Assembly (NCBI GenBank): GCA_017443465.1
Contig: JAFRXO010000032.1
Span: 1 to 64,000 of the forward strand
DNA: 64,000 nucleotides
DNA from: Bacteroidales bacterium
Lineage (GTDB): Bacteria > Bacteroidota > Bacteroidia > Bacteroidales > UBA932
Direction: 5' to 3'
The stretch's first letter is position 1; each line of letters starts with the position of its first letter. Below, piece by piece: positions 61,875 to 64,000 of the stretch. The position numbers and the translations under genes were made by a program. Under the pieces are notes generated by a model, which was not told where the DNA came from, searched no databases, and saw nothing but the letters and a program-made list of their open reading frames with translations.

Positions 61875-62533
61875 ATGATAAGGTCTTTGAATTCGTGTAC
61901 TCCTGTGAGTCCTTCAGTGAGGAGGGCCGCCGTAACGGCGCCTTCCGCGAATCCTTCCCTTGAGAAGGCTTCATGAGTGAGGGTGATCACATCGCATCCG
62001 CTCCGGAACTCCACTGTGTGGATCCCGGCAACCTCGCCTTCGCGGATGGAAGTGATTTCAGGCATTATGGAGGTCTTTCCGGCCACTATTTCAGCGAGGG
62101 ATTTCGCCGTTCCGCTCGGAGCATCCTTCTTGTGGATGTGATGTGTCTCGGTAATATGTACGTCATAACCATGGCCGGAGAGGATGTCCGAGACCTTGCC
62201 GACTGCGGCGAAAAGGGCATTGACACCCAGCGAGAAGTTCGAAGCCCATATCATCGGGGTCTTTCTGGCCTCGAATTCGGCTATGACTTCATCCTTGATG
62301 TCATTCCATCCGGTAGTACCTATGACTACTGCTTTGAAATGGGCTGCAAGCCATTTGTAATTCGCCCTGAATGATTCCGGGAAAGTGAAATCAATGCAGA
62401 CGCATTCTTTTGCAAGGGCCGGATCTACGGAGGTGATGTCTTCGCTGCATTCTACCGGTTCGATGCCCCGGGCGCGAAGCCTCTCTTCGACCATATGGCC
62501 CATTTTCCCATATCCTGACAGAATGATTTTCAT
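61871..62533 (-). CDS. dapB: 4-hydroxy-tetrahydrodipicolinate reductase
   Basis: This 220-residue reductase begins with ILSGYGKMGHMVEERL (NAD(P)-binding) and carries the substrate signature THHIHKKDAPSGTAKSLAE. VIGTTGWND and ASNFSLGVNALFA also match. It is shorter than E. coli DapB (273 residues), as in other Bacteroidetes DapB proteins. It overlaps dapA and dapE by 4 bp each. Confidence 0.93.
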   Translation of the reverse strand: MKIILSGYGKMGHMVEERLRARGIEPVECSEDITSVDPALAKECVCIDFTFPESFRANYKWLAAHFKAVVIGTTGWNDIKDEVIAEFEARKTPMIWASNFSLGVNALFAAVGKVSDILSGHGYDVHITETHHIHKKDAPSGTAKSLAEIVAGKTSIMPEITSIREGEVAGIHTVEFRSGCDVITLTHEAFSREGFAEGAVTAALLTEGLTGVHEFKDLII

Positions 62534-63528
62534 GATATTCCTTTTTGAAGCATATGATACATTTCCACATAGTCCTTCACGGCGGTCAGAAGGTCCTCAA
62601 GGTCAACATGTTCGTCGTCTCTGTGAGCGAAGCGGATGCTGCCCGGCCCGTAGATTATCTTCCTGAGGAATCCGTTAAGATGAGGAGCGTCGCTGCCGAA
62701 AGATACTGGGGCCGTCGGGAAGCCTTCCAGGGTAAAATATGTTGACGGCTTGTCCCCACCGCTTTCGGTAATCTCTACAGGCAGTCCCTCTGCCAGTTTC
62801 TTCACTGTGGGAGCAATCATTCCATCGCTGGCGAATGTTGTCCTGAAGTAAAGGCGGCATGAGAGTGAAGGACTGAGTACATTCTGTGGATTCTGGCTGG
62901 ACAGCATGCCTATGTTCCATGTCGTGGGACCTAACACGCTGTCTTCCGGGAAACTGAATTCCTTAAGGGCGCCGAAATAGTCCAGGAAAGCATCCACGGC
63001 GCTGGACCCCCATTGTGGATAGCCGGAATGGAATGCCTCTCCCTTGAAAGCCAGGCCGAAACCTTTGGTGCCTTTGCAGGCGCTGACCATCTTGTTCTCA
63101 GTTGGTTCCCCTATGATCAGGGTATCTGCCCTGAATCCTGTGGCGTCAAATGCCTTGGCGCCGTGTGAGCCGGTCTCTTCACCACTTACAAGCAGAAGCG
63201 CGAAGTCGGTGCATCCCTGCTTCTCAAGTTCCTTGCAAGCGGTGTACATGGAGATTATCTGCCCCTTTGCATCGCAGGCGCCGCGCCCCCATATCCTTCC
63301 GGATTCGATGCGTGGGGGAATGTATGGCGGTACCGTGTCCATATGGGTGCAGAAAACAATCTTTGGCTCGCCCCATGTAAAGAGAAGGTTCCGCGTCCCG
63401 TCCCCGACTTCATATGTGTGGACCTCACCGGCTTCCAGCTTTCCGAGGAGGAAATCGGAGAATTTCCCTTCGCTGCCGGAAGTCGACTCGATGTCGAGCA
63501 TATGAATGAAGAGTTCCAGGTCGATCAT
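62530..63528 (-). CDS. dapE: M20 family peptidase, probable succinyl-diaminopimelate desuccinylase
   Basis: This 332-residue zinc hydrolase has the metal ligands in FCTHMDTVPP and GRGACDAKGQ, the general base in SGEETGSHGAK, and a late histidine in AHRDDEHV. It is shorter than E. coli DapE (375 residues), closer to the LysK/ArgE-like branch. Its place among dapD, dapA and dapB makes release of the acyl group from N-succinyl-diaminopimelate the most likely role. It overlaps both neighbours by 4 bp. Confidence 0.85.
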   Translation of the reverse strand: MIDLELFIHMLDIESTSGSEGKFSDFLLGKLEAGEVHTYEVGDGTRNLLFTWGEPKIVFCTHMDTVPPYIPPRIESGRIWGRGACDAKGQIISMYTACKELEKQGCTDFALLLVSGEETGSHGAKAFDATGFRADTLIIGEPTENKMVSACKGTKGFGLAFKGEAFHSGYPQWGSSAVDAFLDYFGALKEFSFPEDSVLGPTTWNIGMLSSQNPQNVLSPSLSCRLYFRTTFASDGMIAPTVKKLAEGLPVEITESGGDKPSTYFTLEGFPTAPVSFGSDAPHLNGFLRKIIYGPGSIRFAHRDDEHVDLEDLLTAVKDYVEMYHMLQKGIS

Positions 63529-64000
63529 CTCAGTACATCGTTCAGTACGCTGCCTGCCGCCTGCTGGGCTCCCTCGCCAGGTCCTTGGATGAGGAGAGGA
63601 TAGGGATGGAAGGCGCTGCGTATTATAAGTGCATTCTCTGTGCCTTTAAGCCAGTAGGCAGGATGTTTCTGGTCTACCAGCCGTGTGCGTACACTGGCTT
63701 TGTAACCGTTGGGGGCGGATGGATCCTTCTGGAGGGTGGCAACGAATCTCTGGTGGGAGAGTGTCTCGTCTGCCTTTCTCTCCGCTGCGGCGAACTGTGG
63801 CTCCATAGCCTCCAAGGTGGCATATAACTGTTCTTCGGGAGTGTCCATCCCGATTACAGGTGTAATCTCCACATCGCGTTCTTCGAGGGGGATCCCTGCC
63901 TCCCTGGAAATAATAAGCAACTTGCGGAGAGCATCTGTGCCGGCAAGGTCAATCCTCGGGTCTTTCTCAGTAAGTCCGTCTTTCTGGGCTTTGCGCACTA
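63525..64000 (-). CDS. Homoserine dehydrogenase domain, probably of a second ThrA-type fusion (cut by window edge)
   Basis: About 158 C-terminal residues are visible and the frame runs past position 64000. DPRIDLAGTDALRKLLIISREAGIPL and the end GPGEGAQQAAGSVLNDVLR match the end of the ThrA at 52470. The sequence differs at many positions from that gene, so it is a paralogue. It overlaps dapE by 4 bp and is upstream of the whole lysine operon. Whether an aspartate kinase domain is fused ahead of it cannot be seen. Confidence 0.85.
   Translation of the reverse strand, partial: VRKAQKDGLTEKDPRIDLAGTDALRKLLIISREAGIPLEERDVEITPVIGMDTPEEQLYATLEAMEPQFAAAERKADETLSHQRFVATLQKDPSAPNGYKASVRTRLVDQKHPAYWLKGTENALIIRSAFHPYPLLIQGPGEGAQQAAGSVLNDVLR

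Larger units (their letters stand above)
857..63504. repeat. Dispersed palindrome CATATG, strongly over-represented
   Basis: Counting by eye gives about 111 copies of CATATG from 857 to 63504, against about 15 expected from base composition. GATATG, which differs by one base, occurs only some twenty-odd times on the plus strand. Copies lie on coding sequence in all three frames (CAT-ATG, NCA-TAT-GNN and NNC-ATA-TGN) and in spacers. At least 14 start codons overlap a copy (e.g. 1770, 3760, 7339, 8450, 18769, 23911, 33817, 48698, 56015 and, on the minus strand, 13211, 31945, 54926, 59079, 61874). The flanking bases are not fixed. Confidence 0.85.

Noticed and set aside
1..64000. CRISPR arrays, tRNA or rRNA genes, insertion sequences
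   Set aside because: I looked for regularly spaced repeats, tRNA T-arm sequences outside ssrA and transposase motifs and found none.

Overview
The window reads as chromosomal DNA from a member of the class Bacteroidia (Bacteroidetes). The reasons are TANNTTTG-type -7 promoter boxes with little Shine-Dalgarno signal, an OmpA-family porin, a PepSY-like lipoprotein, a THUMP-like (PG_1098-type) methyltransferase, a stand-alone HsdR-N protein, separate 5'-nucleotidase N- and C-domain genes, and G+C near 50%. It is mostly a housekeeping region. I see no tRNA, rRNA, CRISPR array, prophage or insertion sequence.

Layout: 1-1.2 kb holds the end of an outer-membrane barrel gene and a lipoprotein. ssrA (tmRNA, minus strand, 1325-1717) follows with its terminator and a promoter divergent from the next gene. 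1.8-8.4 kb is a forward run: HsdR-N protein, CCA/poly(A) polymerase, tyrosine recombinase, ribosome hibernation factor, GH3 glycosidase, holA. 8.4-12.3 kb holds an ABC-2 exporter and the split 5'-nucleotidase. yicC (minus) and glnS follow. 15-22.2 kb is a chain of a HAMP-type membrane protein, TrkH, a RecD-like helicase, a DPP-IV peptidase and a sodium:solute symporter. 22-33.7 kb holds phosphoglucomutase (minus), a methyltransferase, NfnAB, uvrB (minus), an OmpA porin, a HAD hydrolase (minus) and an acyl-CoA ligase. 33.7-43.6 kb holds htpG, a purine nucleoside phosphorylase, an MscS channel (minus), a heterodimeric ABC exporter and superoxide reductase.

43.6-52.4 kb is the most interesting metabolic block: a PfkB sugar kinase, a LarA-like (nickel-pincer) epimerase, pdxB, 6-phosphogluconate dehydrogenase, a mannonate-oxidoreductase-like SDR, a Tat-exported Gfo/Idh oxidoreductase and a double-DUF1080 3-keto-glycoside hydrolase. 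Together they could link uronate or gluconate catabolism, through C2 epimerisation, to the pentose phosphate pathway. 52.5-55.9 kb is asd-thrA (minus). A Kef-type antiporter follows. 58.3 kb to the window end is one lysine operon (minus): a second thrA-like gene (cut by the window edge), dapE, dapB, dapA, dapD, an aminotransferase and dapF.

Three signals stand out beyond the genes. (1) The palindrome CATATG occurs about 111 times by hand count against about 15 expected. It lies in every reading frame and overlaps at least 14 start codons, like a highly iterated palindrome. (2) A 20-bp inverted repeat folds the htpG start codon into a hairpin. (3) A 29-bp perfect inverted repeat with internal hairpins (30984-31112) lies between the ompA terminator and the HAD gene.
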